64,000 bases of DNA from Siphonodentalium dalli (GCA_032622095.1 CP136063.1:14363814-14427813); one strand, 5' to 3'. Positions 45,960-56,900 are shown, counted from the stretch's first letter. Made by a program: numbers and translations. The notes: generated by a model not told the origin, from the sequence alone.

Positions 45960-46420
45960 AAAAACTACTTATTCTGCTGTACCATCAGGTTGAATGGGTT
46001 CATATTTGGTATGAAGTGTCCTTGGGTGACCCGGAGTTCAGATTTCTTTCAAATGGGGTCATTTGTTTTAAATGGGGTCACCTGGTGAACTATGGGCCAA
46101 GAAAGGGACAGTTTTCCTCATCATATGCTTCCTTCACACGGACCATCAGGTCTATTTTACTGATATTTAGTATGAAGGGTTATTTGGTGTCTGGGATTCA
46201 AATTTATTCAGATGGGGTCACCATATTAAATAGAGTGGGGCCAGGGACATAACTGTATGTCTCTATAGTAATACTTAAAATGTCTTCTCAATAGAGGTTG
46301 GACTATTTAGCTTACATATTGTGTGGAGGATCCTTTAGTGACTGAGATTCAGACTTGTTAACATGAGGTCAACCTGTTAATAAATGACGGGGCAATGTGG
46401 ACTTTACTTAAAACATCTAC
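45960..46420. repeat. Degenerate ~155-bp tandem repeat, three units
   Basis: Equivalent phases 'ggtatgaagtgtccttgggtgac' (46,006), 'agtatgaagggttatttggtgtc' (46,168) and 'atattgtgtggaggatcctttagtgac' (46,315), each followed by 'gagattca'-like and 'atggggtca'-like blocks. No coding potential. Confidence 0.65.
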
Positions 46421-47845
46421 CTTGGAACTACCTGACTGATTAATCTGACATATATATATTGTGTTTTCGAGTCCATCGATAATTGGGCTTCAAACATGTC
46501 TTAATAGTTTATAAACAGGTGCTTTTGAGATTGGAAATTTCAGCAATTGAGAAAGTTTGAGACGTCAGTTGTGAAATTCCAAACTAAGACTTGGGAGTCT
46601 GGAGCCCGGTCAGGAGGGGATATGTTGAGTTGGAGGGGGTGATCTGTAGTGTCCCATTGTTAATTAAAGGTAGATATTCAACAATTGACATGAAGCCGCT
46701 CTAGCCACATATCATGTTTAGATCTACTTTTAAAGTGATTATAAACCCCACAGTCTTTGACTGTCTTGTTTTTTCAAAGTCCAAATTTTAATTTAAAAAA
46801 TTCAATTTATATTGAATTTCTTCGCTCAATTTAACAGGCAAAAATATTTAAAAACTTTTATAATAATAACAAAATTATTTAATTAAAAAAAATAAAATAT
46901 CATTGACACTAATTTGTTTTAATTGTATATCATTAATAAGGTGTGATGTCCTGTTTTGAAAATAGGCAGATTTGATTGCAATAGTTGCATGTAATATAAT
47001 GATATCAATAAATTGCCATGTGAACCTGTGTGAACATCCAATATCCAGACTATATGAGTGTACCTTTAATATATGCCATTCCAAGCGAAATCTGTTATTA
47101 ATTGAGTGATGACATATGTTACAAAGCTCTAGGGGTGGTTGTATGAAGGTAAAGATAAACAACCTGCTGACTGGATCATTATTTATCCTATCAGTCAAAT
47201 TGATTAATAGCTAAACCATTGGATCTCACAGTGATATTTAAAACGACTCACCCACCCCAAATACTTTAACCCCTTCTTAAGACAAATTATATAATATGAG
47301 CTTTTGAGTTATGTTTAAGTACTGATATATGTATTGCTGTCATCATATCTTTGACCAATTATCAGTTATAGCTAATCGCTACCGCCAAAACTCTCGTTTT
47401 ATATTTGGTTAAAATAGGGGCAGAAATATGAGATCTACCCATATGTACCGTATGTGAACTGTTAACCATGTGGGTTGATATATGAGCTGGGTTTAGAACC
47501 ACATAATTGGTGGGAGGGTTTCTGGGATTGACCCCCTAACTTTGGTTTTCAGTGGAAACTATGTTTTAACTAGACCAACAAATGGCCACATTTAGAATAT
47601 TTCTCACTTTATGAACTTGAAGTACCAGTTGTAAAATTATTCAATCATGTGAGATTGAAGTCACATGGACATCCATGCTGATCGGGTTATAGAGGTTTAT
47701 CGTCGTTGCAGCTGCTATCACAACATCAGTTTTACTGGTTGAATGACCATACTAAAAGTTAATTGCCCCACCCCACCAAACGGGCACCCATGTTGGTCAG
47801 CTTTGGTTCGTTAATTAAGCTAGCTTATGTTCATATTATTCTGGG
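46420..47845. other. Non-coding interval
   Basis: AT-rich, especially 46,780-46,900. Frames are short, and the longest (107 codons, minus) lies over low-complexity AT sequence. I see no gene or defined repeat. Confidence 0.6.
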
Positions 47846-48232
47846 TGGGCGGAAGCATTTACTGATCGATGAAATCTTCCCGCGACATGGATGCCCCTAG
47901 AAATAATCACTGACAACGACAGCGAAAACATAAATTACCAGGTCAGGGACACTTTGAAGGCTTTGAACATTCACCTCGTCTTATCACCCCCAGAGTAATA
48001 GCAGAGTGCAGAGGTTCCACCGCAGTTTTAAACACCTTATCTCAAAAAGTGGCAGACCAGCTAAATACATGGGACGTCCATTTAAATCAAGCACTAGCTG
48101 CGATCCGATTTAACAAAAATGAAACTTCAAAATACTCATGTTTCCAATAGACAATCTTTTAAAACCTAGGCGTAAATACGCTGGGGAAGATTACCATCAA
48201 ATAGATTTGCAAGAACAGCAAATAAATCGTTT

Positions 48233-48439
48233 ATGGTGGTACACAAACACATGAAACAGGCGAAACGACAACAAGAAGCGAGATTCGACAAAAAGGCCAC
48301 ATATACCAAATTCGAGATTGGGGAGGCTGTGTATGTTAAAAATCACTTATGGAAAAGCAAACTGGAAAGTAAATGGAAACCCTACTTCCGCATAACTAAA
48401 CAAATAACCCCGTTACTTTCGAATTATGGAATCAATTAA
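48233..48439 (+). pseudogene. Integrase C-terminal GPY/F-type module remnant
   Basis: 68 codons: HKHMKQAKRQQEARFDKKA, then KFEIGEAVYVKNHLW and LESKWKPYFRI. This matches in layout the GDKVYHKIG...LKWDPYDV module of the intact element (HHHMKIAKRKQKLR, then YNIGDKVYHK). It continues the broken integrase core immediately upstream and stops at 48,437. Confidence 0.75.
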
Positions 48440-48618
48440 CTGGGGATGTCACACAATCGCATGCTGAACATATGTGCAACGCCAACCTCGAATGGGAAAT
48501 CCCCAAAACTAACAACAACAAGCGTGCTCAAACGTATGTAGTACCCCCCGGAAGATGAAAATACCGACGTTCCTGACCCAATCATGTAGTTGGTTCTTCT
48601 GGCAATGAGACAGAACCA

Positions 48619-49041
48619 TTGCCAGATGAGGTAATCGCTCGGTTTCGGAGAAAATGTTCGGACTCCGATGACGATGATATCACTTTAAGCGAGCTTAAGT
48701 TGCGTTTACAGCGTAGAAAAGCGCGACTCGCGCGCCCAGGGTCATTACAAAACCATGACTCGTCCACGGACGAAGAAGCAATGCCGAATGCCAAAGCACA
48801 ACGTGTTTCCGCGCCTCGTCGACACAGGCGCAAAATAACAGGGAAGCTTACAAGTAATGAAAGCTCAGAGGATGAATTATTGGAATTGGTCTCCATTGAA
48901 TCGACCCCTCGCGAAACCAGACCAATACAGGCACCACGCAAGTGTAAGCAGCTCTCGAATGGAACAAATAGCAATTTAATAAGTAAACCGTCAAGGCAAG
49001 CACTGCTATCAGCGATAATAATAGAGTGCTCGAAACAGTGA
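48619..49041 (+). CDS. Acidic tail ORF of the decayed element
   Basis: 140 codons. It starts with Arg-rich sequence, then CSDSDDDDITLSELKLRLQRRKARL, later SSEDELLELVSIES. The acidic run followed by L-x-E-L-x-x-R-L reproduces the tail motif found twice in the pol tail of the intact element (PLCELRNRL, PLGELQRRL). It is probably the C-terminal extension of its former integrase rather than a separate gene. It has no known fold. Confidence 0.5.
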   Translation: MPDEVIARFRRKCSDSDDDDITLSELKLRLQRRKARLARPGSLQNHDSSTDEEAMPNAKAQRVSAPRRHRRKITGKLTSNESSEDELLELVSIESTPRETRPIQAPRKCKQLSNGTNSNLISKPSRQALLSAIIIECSKQ

Positions 49042-49172
49042 CTTGGATCCATTACAGAAGGAATGGAATCATATTCTTAACTGTCTTATTGGCAGGTCTA
49101 ATCTGGCTCCATAAACTCGCCAGAATGTGGCGTTTGAAAATATTTAGCCCAGTGCCCCAACCAAGTCGAAAT
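49030..49172 (+). pseudogene. Short frame with one hydrophobic segment
   Basis: Overlapping the end of the acidic tail ORF in another frame is a reading with Arg-rich residues, a hydrophobic stretch (GIIFLTVLLAGLIWL) and a basic, aromatic end, closed by TAG near 49,172. The layout is that of a small single-pass membrane protein. Possibly it is a remnant of an env-position gene. Evidence is weak because the region is decayed. Confidence 0.35.
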
Positions 49173-49430
49173 AGGTAGTCGTGCCCCTATCGATCATAGG
49201 CCGCACGACCCAGGGAACCGTCACTTGCACGTAGTAAATTACCAAATAAACCTTTGAACTTCACAATCGCGCGCCGAGAAATAACGAGCAACGCGCCAAC
49301 GTGCATATCACCATCCTCATGGTTACTACGTTTAAGCGCATCCCGCACAAATTAAATGCGAGCGAACAGATTCACATGGCTGACTTAGTGGATGAAAAAG
49401 TATTACCCTAATGAATGGAAGAGATAGCCA

Positions 49431-49826
49431 TGGTGGTATTTTGCCCTAGTAATGACTGCAGTAGTAATTTCCATTATCTTAACCCACCGATTTTGGTGGA
49501 AATTTGTTAAACGACACTTGCCAATGTTAGCCATTATGCATAATAAGCAGTTAGACCAGAAACCTGAGGATATCCCGAATGTCGTGTCCAATGAACCCAT
49601 CGACGAAGCAATGGAGACGGATGCACCAAAGCCGTCTGCGCCATTTTGGGACGACACTCGGGAACGCCTATATCCAATTATAGCCGTCAGAGGCGGATTT
49701 GGATTAGTATCAATCATGTATCATATATTAATGTATTCCGCATTTCCTTTCGATTTGGCCGCTGCACTATATATTGTTATCACATTCGGAAATTGTGTCG
49801 ACTCATTTGAATACAGACTTACTTGA
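49431..49826 (+). CDS. Putative small membrane protein in the env position of the decayed element
   Basis: The frame is open from 49,428 to TGA at 49,824-49,826; the ATG at 49,452 gives 124 residues. It has a strong hydrophobic segment with Trp/Tyr borders (WWYFALV then MTAVVISIILTHRFWWKFV), a hydrophilic acidic middle (about residues 35-65) and a second hydrophobic region (about 85-115). I recognise no family. Its place after an integrase and acidic tail suggests an accessory ORF of the retroelement. Confidence 0.4.
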   Translation, partial: WWYFALVMTAVVISIILTHRFWWKFVKRHLPMLAIMHNKQLDQKPEDIPNVVSNEPIDEAMETDAPKPSAPFWDDTRERLYPIIAVRGGFGLVSIMYHILMYSAFPFDLAAALYIVITFGNCVDSFEYRLT

Positions 49827-49829
49827 TCT

Positions 49830-50930
49830 GATATAGTTGTGTGAAGTGAACTCCCGGTGGTTCGGCCGTATTCTTTGGTATTTGAGGTGTATAAACAATC
49901 TTGACTTTCAGACTTCTCATTGAGGTTTTGGGAATCTTCATGTTGCAAGCGATCATCCAACTTCTCAGCGGCGTTGTTATTTACTGAGAAATGCAAATAT
50001 ACCATTCAATGACAATTTATTCATTGTTTTAATGGGCTTTATGTTTGTCCCTATTGCCATTATAGAGGTTTTTTATAGAATACAATTAATTGCAACAAGA
50101 GGTTACACCAGCAGTGCAGGCATACCCCCACACAGTCCAGTCAAACTATGGTTTAAGCTAGACATTGTAAATAACTGGTTTTAACGTTTTCGAAGCAGTG
50201 TACAATTGCAATGGACATATAGAAAGTTGGCTAGAAGATATGTGTGCAACTTTCCGCAATTTCGTATTAATTGCGGGTACCCAAAATTGGCAAATTTCGC
50301 AATTTATTTAAGGGGTGGAGTTAAGTGTGGACAACATTTTGCGGTATCTGTACAACATAATGGTCACATGTTATATCACAATAGCCACACATTATCACTC
50401 TTGTCACTAGTATCACTATCGTGGAGTCAACGTCATCCAGAAAGAAGATGCGTCCATACAGGCAAACAAGAAAGAGAATCAGGAGTGTGATTTTCAAAGT
50501 ATTACGCTACTTTCTTATAGAACAAACCAATTGCTACAATAATTGCTTTATTGCAATCGTTTATCTACCTAGAAAGTCCCACGTCAACCTTAATGACTAA
50601 CAACTCTCTTTATTAAGAACACCAACTATAGTAGTAACATATTTATCGTGCCATGAATATGTTTGACATACATGGTAATATGATCTTGAGGGCGCTACCA
50701 TTTATGATCATGGGTTTCTTGTATGATCATACGCTAGCGTAATTAACGAACCAAAGTAAAAAAAAACACTCACATGAGGTTAGCTATGGTTTTTGTTTTT
50801 ATCAAAATCAGTGTATGGATTTCATGGTATTCCCTCCAAATAAGATTCACATAAGCCTATATTTTCTGGGTTGAGTATCTGTAATTACACTCCATACACA
50901 ACGGTTCGTCGAATGAATGGACCCCAGTCG
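49830..50930. other. Non-coding interval
   Basis: No gene supported. Frames of 94 codons occur on each strand (49,721-50,005 minus; 50,206-50,490 plus) without recognisable features. The sequence may include the 3' end of the decayed element, but no LTR was identified. Confidence 0.5.
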
Positions 50931-50976
50931 TAATGTCGAGTATACATGAGACACATCGTAATTCCAGGCAATTCCC

Positions 50977-51107
50977 AAATCTCGGCCATTTTTTAACGGA
51001 TTTACGATCTGTTTTCAGTTTTGAAATCAACATGTATGGTAGATGTTATATTCCAAGTTTCATATAATTCGGAGACGAAATAAATTTTGGTACCCTGGAC
51101 CGCCCTG
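50977..51107. repeat. Partial copy of the 45.2-kb dispersed repeat
   Basis: Matches 45,210-45,335: 'aaatctcgg', 'ttaacgg', 'gatctgttttcagttttg', 'catgtatggtagatgttatatt', 'gtttcatataattcggagacg' and 'ggtaccctggaccgccc'. It ends where the next repeat family begins. Confidence 0.85.
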
Positions 51108-51560
51108 GAAGTATAATAATAATAGAGAAAAATGGAGAAAGGTAAAAGGGGCGATAACTCTGCAAAGAAAAGATGTAACGAAATTCTAAGGCCTACATTT
51201 TTGCAGCTCTTAGATGACTACTTTTACAAGAAATTTCGCGTTCGTAGTGCCATTATTTTTCTCAGTATGTCCAATTAAACTGTAAAACGCCTCAACAGAA
51301 ATACAATATACTCCCATATTAAACTATGGAAGTATAATACAAATAGAGAAAAATGGAGAAAGGTAAAAGGGTGATAACTCTGCAAAGAAAAGTTGTAACG
51401 AAATTCTGAGGCATACATTTTTATCAGTTCTTAGATGCCTACTTTTCCAAGAAATTTCGCGTTCCTAGTGCCATTATTTTCTCAGTATGTCCAATTAAAC
51501 GGTAAAACGCCTCAACAGAAATACAATATACTCCCATAATAAAATATGGAAGTATAATAA
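51107..51560. repeat. Two tandem copies of a ~220-bp repeat with inverted ends
   Basis: Units start 'ggaagtataat' at 51,107 and 51,327 and end 'aatatactcccat'. The internal 'gataactctgcaaagaaaag', 'acatttttgcag/atcagttcttagatg', 'aagaaatttcgcgttc' and 'ctcagtatgtccaattaaac' blocks are shared. Start and end are inverted (atggaagtata / tatactcccat), as in small non-autonomous DNA elements. Further copies are at 53,925-54,055 and 54,583-54,660. Confidence 0.85.
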
Positions 51561-53080
51561 TATAGAGTTAGAAACTGTTTGTGATGGACAGCATACGTAA
51601 TATTGGCATTTCTGAGTTAAATGGACCTGTTCCTATGCAAAAATACCATTACCGCGACAATATGTGACTTGGTGATAAAACCTCTCTATCTCAGTCGGTT
51701 TTTAAGCTAGAGTGTTGCGACCGGTGTCATTGAGTTCGTCTTTGTGAGGTATACACGACAGGCATATTTGAGTGTGAATATCCACAAAAAACTTCGAAAA
51801 GATGCCCATATCTCAACTATTCGCCGAAATATTATTTTCAATCTGACATCAATGTATTCGCCTCGATAATCCCCGTCGACTGACACCAACCCCAATTATC
51901 TGCGTTAACGGGTTCTAAACTTGTATACGTTTCAAATTTCAGAACTTCAATCTGCATGCATCTAGCCAATTTTCACCCGATGATGCCGAAATGTCGCGTG
52001 CCTGCTCATTCGTGCATACCGATCGTTAATTGATAACAACAACCATTGTCCGAGCATCGGTCTGGGAAGAGTTGTGGAGACAAGGAATTTTGCGTCATTT
52101 TTGGACATTCAGAGGGCGGTAACTCTGTCAATTTTCGAGCGATTTACAAAATTTTACGGCATCGTCATTTCAATAAATTGGAGACTATGACATGCAAGTT
52201 TGGTTGCAATCGGAAAGAATTTATTTTTTACGATTTTGAACACTCGTTCCCCACTCCCCGGTAATAATCGGACAGCGTCCATTTTGTGGAATTGGACCAC
52301 GTTTAAGTTGCTCTACATCATAACATTTGTCCTGTTCCGCTGCCTCAATGCGTTCCAGATATACTCTACAATTGTCGATAAATGTGAGAGGCCGGTTTAA
52401 GGGCCATAACTCAATAAATCGGGCACGGACAAAACTCGCAATGCCTCAACTGCCGATTCCCGTGGGAGTAGGAGTTGTACACACAATTTTTTTTAGCATT
52501 CTACATTTAGTTGTTCCTGAGATTAAGCGTACCAAACTTTGTAAGAAAAATAATAAGAACTAGCGGCTTTTCGAATTCACGGTGGGAAATTCGTATACTT
52601 CCAAATAATTAAAAGTTTGTAATGATTCTCGGTTTACTTGTATTGCGTTTCACCACTATCTACATGTATTTCTTCTTCTCTCTTCCTATTTCTCGCGTTG
52701 ATGCTACTTTTATTTTTTGTTATTTTTATGGTGTACACCTGTTTGTTTTCACTGTCATACGTAGTTGACCAAAGTCTCGGTGTTTCTCTGGTACTCGTGC
52801 ACAAGTACTTTTCCCAGTTAATGTTTCAAGTCATCTGGGGAAATTCAATTTACGTGACTAAATAGTAGCATGTGATTGCCCCTATACTTCTGAACTATGA
52901 GACTGCTTCAATAATTCAATAGCATTAGGCATGTCTGTACACGTACCAAGAATATAGACACATCTGCCAAATTACAGACATTGTAATTTGTATCACAATG
53001 CGGACAAGACAATTGATATAACGGTAAATATTGTTCCATGATCACATACAAGATACGATTAAGTTTTACGATATAATTAT
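51560..53080. other. Non-coding interval with 'ggccataactc' repeat fragments
   Basis: Fragments at 52,110-52,260 (gggcggtaactctgtcaatttt) and 52,395-52,450 (gggccataactcaataaatc) belong to a bivalve-type dispersed family. A 75-codon hydrophobic frame at 52,638-52,865 lies over T-rich DNA and is not credible as a gene. Confidence 0.55.
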
Positions 53081-53640
53081 AGCGTCGCCATGAGTAAACT
53101 GTTCGCTCCAAAACTCAAGAAATCGCACTTAAGTTGCGCGTTCATACTCCTAATAACATCCACTCATCAAAAACCTTATATCCACATGTTTGATTTTTGA
53201 AGTAATTTTTCACCCGTCGTTTTCGGTGAAATTTACATATTTGGACCCACCCGAATGCGAGCTCTCTGCTGGGCAGGTTACTTATACAGTAGAACGCTCA
53301 ATGTTTGGGAAATTAGCTACGGTATATCAAAATACCCGGTCCTGCGTTAGCTCGCTCTTTCGTTAGTCCGTTTCGATTTGGCGGGAAAAATAGGTTAGTG
53401 ATACAGCACTTAACTATTCTCATTTACATTATAAAGCCTCCCAAGAGTAAACCTTCGGCTTTAGGGCGATTGATGTAGACATCTGGATGTCTGCTTTTTT
53501 GAAAAATTCCCCCCCTTTGTTTTTCGTTGAAATTTGTCAAAAGTTCTGAACCCACCTGAACCCACCCACCGCTTTGGGACAGGTTGCTTTGATATTAGAG
53601 TGGTCAAACTTTGGAATTACCATATCAATCTTGCTCAATA
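53080..53640. repeat. Second locus of the ~340-bp dispersed repeat
   Basis: Units begin near 53,092 (gagtaaactgttcgctcc) and 53,443 (gagtaaaccttcggcttta). They share 'cccacccgaa', 'gggcaggttact/gctt', 'gtccgtttcgatttggcggg' and 'aaataggttagtga' with 33,290-33,860. Order and orientation are the same as at the first locus. Confidence 0.78.
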
Positions 53641-53814
53641 ATTATCCCGTTTAGATTTGATGCTATAAATAGATAAGGTCGTAGGTCGGTAACGGTCCGG
53701 ACTAAAAACTAACAAGTGGTATATTCGGTCCGCATCACTCTTCCCATTCGGAGCATGCAATAAAAAAATTACAGCGCAGGACTTGTTGTTTTGTGTGCTA
53801 AATCTGCCGTTTAC

Positions 53815-53912
53815 ATCCGCCACCGGTCTGCCTGGTCTCACCATCCGGTCTGGTCTCACAACCCCGGCCTGGTTTCGCCACCTTCCGGGGCCTGGTTTCA
53901 CCCTCTCTTGCG
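53815..53912. repeat. GC-rich minisatellite fragment
   Basis: Four or five imperfect copies of a 20-24-bp unit around 'ggtctggtctcaccatccg' / 'ggcctggtttcgccacctt'. It stands out in GC content from the AT-rich surroundings. Confidence 0.6.
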
Positions 53913-53924
53913 CTCCAGCTCTGA

Positions 53925-54660
53925 GGCATACATTTTTAGCAGTTCTTAGATGCCTACTTTTCCAAGAAATTTCGTGTTCCTAGTGGCATTATTTTTCTCA
54001 GTATGTCCAATCAAACTGTAAAACGCCGCGACAGAAATACAATATACTTCCATATTAAAGATGGATTATCTCTTTAAATAACAAATTTTAAATAGTTACG
54101 TGGGTATACAATAATATATATGAATTGAAGACCTATGTCCGGAAAAGCTTCTGTCAATTAATATTGATTTTATTTCGAATATTAAATCGGGCCCGTTTAT
54201 GTTACTATTTTTAGAACCGACCATTCGGTGAGACCGTATTGCGATATAGAGCACTCGAGGTGTTCCTACGGCTACGCAACGAATGTCAAATGTCACAGAT
54301 TGGTTGTTTGTATTGTGTTGTTCTACAGATATAAGCGAGAATGAGTATAATTAACGTTTATTTGTGACAAAATTGCACAATATAATTCTGATCTATGTTA
54401 ACAGTAACCACTATTGTTCGTTAGCTGAACAAACACATCTTTATAGACCAGAAAATATTCGAAATAAAATTAATATTAATCGATAGAAGCATTTCCGGAC
54501 AGGAGTCTTCGATTCAAATATAATATGTTATATCCCGGTAACTATATAGTACATGTTTACAAAGAGATAATCCACCTTTAAATTATGGAAGTATAATAAT
54601 AGAGAAAAATAAAAATCACAAAAACAATATACTTTCATGTAAAACATGGAAGTATAATAA
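53925..54660. repeat. Copy of the 220-bp repeat, split by a later insertion
   Basis: 53,925-54,058 ('tctgaggcatacatttttagc ... atatacttccatattaa') and 54,582-54,660 ('attatggaagtataataatag ...') are adjacent parts of the tandem family seen at 51,107-51,560. They are separated by the element at 54,059-54,577. Confidence 0.85.
54059..54577. mobile_element. Long-terminal-inverted-repeat element (MITE-like) inserted at TTAA
   Basis: About 519 bp whose two ends are inverted copies of about 120 bp: left 'agatggattatctcttt', right complement 'aggtggattatctcttt'. Similarity continues through 'atagttac', 'gaagac', 'tgtccggaaaagcttct' and 'ttttatttcgaatatt'. TTAA flanks both ends (54,055-54,058; 54,578-54,581). 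The host repeat is reconstituted when the element and one TTAA are ignored, matching the uninterrupted paralogous junction 'catattaaactatgg' at about 51,315. No ORF; non-autonomous. Confidence 0.88.
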
Positions 54661-55087
54661 GGGAATCACGCATAATTATTTGGTATGTCGATAGTATGGT
54701 TTCTTGACATTTCTGTGTTCAGTCGGAACGTTCTGGTGTGACCCCCACCCATACCTCGGAAGTACTCTCAGAACGTCCTATCGATACTTCACAAAAATGT
54801 TGGTTCGAATCAGAGACGACAAAAAATGACAATGTGTTCACCCCTCCCTAACAGGGACAAATGTTTTTGGATCTTGGAAAAAATTGCACCAGTTGGTCTT
54901 CTCTCTATGAATAACACGCTCCCATAAACCAAATCATGAGCATGTGCGTCGTCTAAGAGGAGTTTTGGTCAGAACCGCTTTCTCCTCAGTCAGAGTTCTG
55001 ACAACACAAATTTGTCACATAAAGGGAGATAACTCTGCAAGTCAAGTGAGGACATGATTTTCAATAGGCCTAAGCACTAGAGGTTCT

Positions 55088-55091
<4 letters not shown>

Positions 55092-55121
<30 letters not shown>
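55092..55121. repeat. TA microsatellite
   Basis: An approximately 14-unit TA run (atatatat...), preceded by 'ctatacat'. Confidence 0.9.
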
Positions 55122-55124
<3 letters not shown>

Positions 55125-55355
55125 CAAAGTTTTAGCTTCCTAACTCTCGTGTTGACTGAGCTTTACCGACACAACCTGTTTTGAGCCGCCTAATATCAAT
55201 ATTCTCTCAAATAACAAACAGCAATCGACAAAACCTGTGTTTGACCCCCCCTAATATCAATATCCTGTCATATAACAACAACATCGGCACACCCGACGCA
55301 ACATGTTGCACCCAAAGGTGGACATGACTTGCCCCCTTAGGGGAGATTTTGCTCC
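55122..55355. other. Probable 3' flank of the Mab-21-like gene with short direct repeats
   Basis: 'ccccctaatatcaatat' / 'gccgcctaatatcaatat' style blocks recur at about 55,186 and 55,244, followed each time by 'ct(c/g)tca(a/t)ataacaa'. This is downstream of the minus-strand gene's stop. No clear AATAAA on the minus strand was found in the first 200 bases. Confidence 0.5.
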
Positions 55356-56776
55356 TCAAGAATTTTGAGCGTAGTACAGTGAATAATATACAATGATAAA
55401 CTTACGGGCTGGAATAATTCGCATGGACCAGAGTCGACCACACAGATCGGACATAACTGAACTTGACGTGTCGTGCCACAATCCGGCTGGGACAGAAAAG
55501 CGGATACCATGATGGTGATATTCTAATAATCGACGCCAGCAATTGTCCTGGAAAGTGATGTCAGACGGCAGAAACAGTTGAACGGTATCAAAATGATACA
55601 TGGACTGTGTATTCCCTGTGTGTTGGAAGATATTATGGATTGATGCCTGATACTGAGTTACGACAGCAAGAGCGAATACCTCCAGAACTCTGTTTGCCAG
55701 CTGCCCACTGCCCCAAAATCCACCTACACCATAATATTTAATCATATAAAATAACGAGAGTTTCATATAGTACGACGGAAGGACCGTCGTTGTGCAATCA
55801 CAGTCGGTTTGATTACAAGTTGGGAGTAAGTAATGAGATAGGCATTTGGTGAGCTGGTAAGCTTTGCCTACATTTGTTCCAGATAAACCATCAAACAGCC
55901 TAGATTCCGCAAACGTTGATGTCATCACAAACCTATTTCCATGTTCATTTAAGATATAGAAGGCGAATGGTGGTTGTTCTTTCAGGTGTTGGATTACAGG
56001 TTCTTCACACGATCGATGACTTTCGTCTCTCATTCCAACGGATATATCCAGTTTGATCTCCCATGCCACACATTTCTTGCCTCCACGGCTTATATCATTT
56101 ATCACGAAGGACACAGCTGTTGCTTTGTGATTACTACATTGATTGATGTACCTAATCCTAGTGTTTTTAGTGCAAGCATGTATCATATAACCGACTATCA
56201 ATTGTCGCAATTTTCTACCTAATGAACACCCTTCACGATTTACGTCAATTACGCCACCAAACAGTTCTATCACGTCACCAAGTGACTGTCTGACTGGAAG
56301 ATTGTACATGGTGGATGAGATTGGGAAACCATCATCGTGTTGCTGGTACAACCATGGCAGGAAGATCAGAAAGTCTGCTTCATCCATGGCACCAATCTTC
56401 ATTTTCTCTGCAGTAGATCCCAAAAGCACTGCTCTGGCATCACCAAATACCGCAGGGAATGTTCCTGATAAATGTTCCAGAGCCGTTTCCATCAAGTCGC
56501 ATATAACACTCATAACATCATGGCTTTCCGGGCGAGATACGACATCGCAGTCTGACTCGAACGAATACAACATTTCATGCAGCAAGCTCCCCGTGTCTGG
56601 CTCTAATAAATTAACTCTTTCGGCTATTTCCATGATGATGTCGGGAGCGACAATGCCGTCTATTTTCATTATTCCCAACACATGGTTGAGTAGAGGTTTC
56701 TTTGGAGCAGCAATCCGATCCATCATATCGTGCTGAGGACTGATTGTTAAGGGACTAGATCTCCAGCGCAGTTCAT
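55356..56776 (-). CDS. Mab-21/cGAS-like nucleotidyltransferase, terminal exon
   Basis: The open frame of 456 codons from ATG 56,726 ends TGA (55,356-55,358). The frame extends upstream to an acceptor (ttttatgtattccag) that puts the exon start at 56,776, so an earlier exon may add residues. The nucleotidyltransferase core shows GST at 103-105, E116 and D118 in the DEADFLIFLP strand, and D227 in EIKLDISV. This is the G-S / E-x-D / D triad of Mab-21-domain cGAS-like receptors. The C-terminal helical half has TFAESRLFDGL, KAYQLTKCLSHYL and SYYMKLSLFYMI, as in the Mab-21 family. A cluster H298, C304, C309, C311 lies after the spine helix rather than at the usual cGAS zinc position. Active members make cyclic dinucleotides or linear oligos on sensing nucleic acid and signal through STING. 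Activity and ligand are inference. Confidence 0.85.
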
Positions 56777-56900
56777 CTGGAATACATAAAATACATAGAT
56801 ATATTAGTTGCAGTGTTGTTTACAATAACACATCGACAATGCATCGACAATGCACATTTTGTAGTGTCATGTAGGGCGGAACCATCCGGGGACATGGAGA
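56777..56900 (-). other. Intron start or upstream flank of the Mab-21-like gene
   Basis: On the minus strand a pyrimidine-bearing acceptor precedes the exon. No upstream coding exon could be identified in the next 7 kb, which is occupied by the inverted duplication. The first exon may be short, non-coding or outside the window. Confidence 0.4.

Larger units (their letters stand above)
47845..49830 (+). pseudogene. Decayed relative of the Ty3/gypsy element (integrase end and downstream ORFs)
   Basis: Conceptual reading in shifting frames gives integrase-core remnants (EIFPRHGCP, IITDNDSEN, then a PQSNSR-like segment) with stops and frameshifts, then the integrase C-terminal module, an acidic tail ORF and two membrane-segment frames. 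Order and style match the 3' half of the intact element at 34-45 kb, but nucleotide similarity is not evident, so it is a different family. I found no LTRs. Confidence 0.75.

Noticed and set aside
48619-49041. Acidic ORF as an independent host gene
   Set aside because: Its position after integrase remnants and the shared tail motif make it part of a decayed retroelement.
52638-52865. 75-codon hydrophobic ORF
   Set aside because: Lies in T-rich DNA; hydrophobicity follows from base composition, and there is no context or conserved motif.
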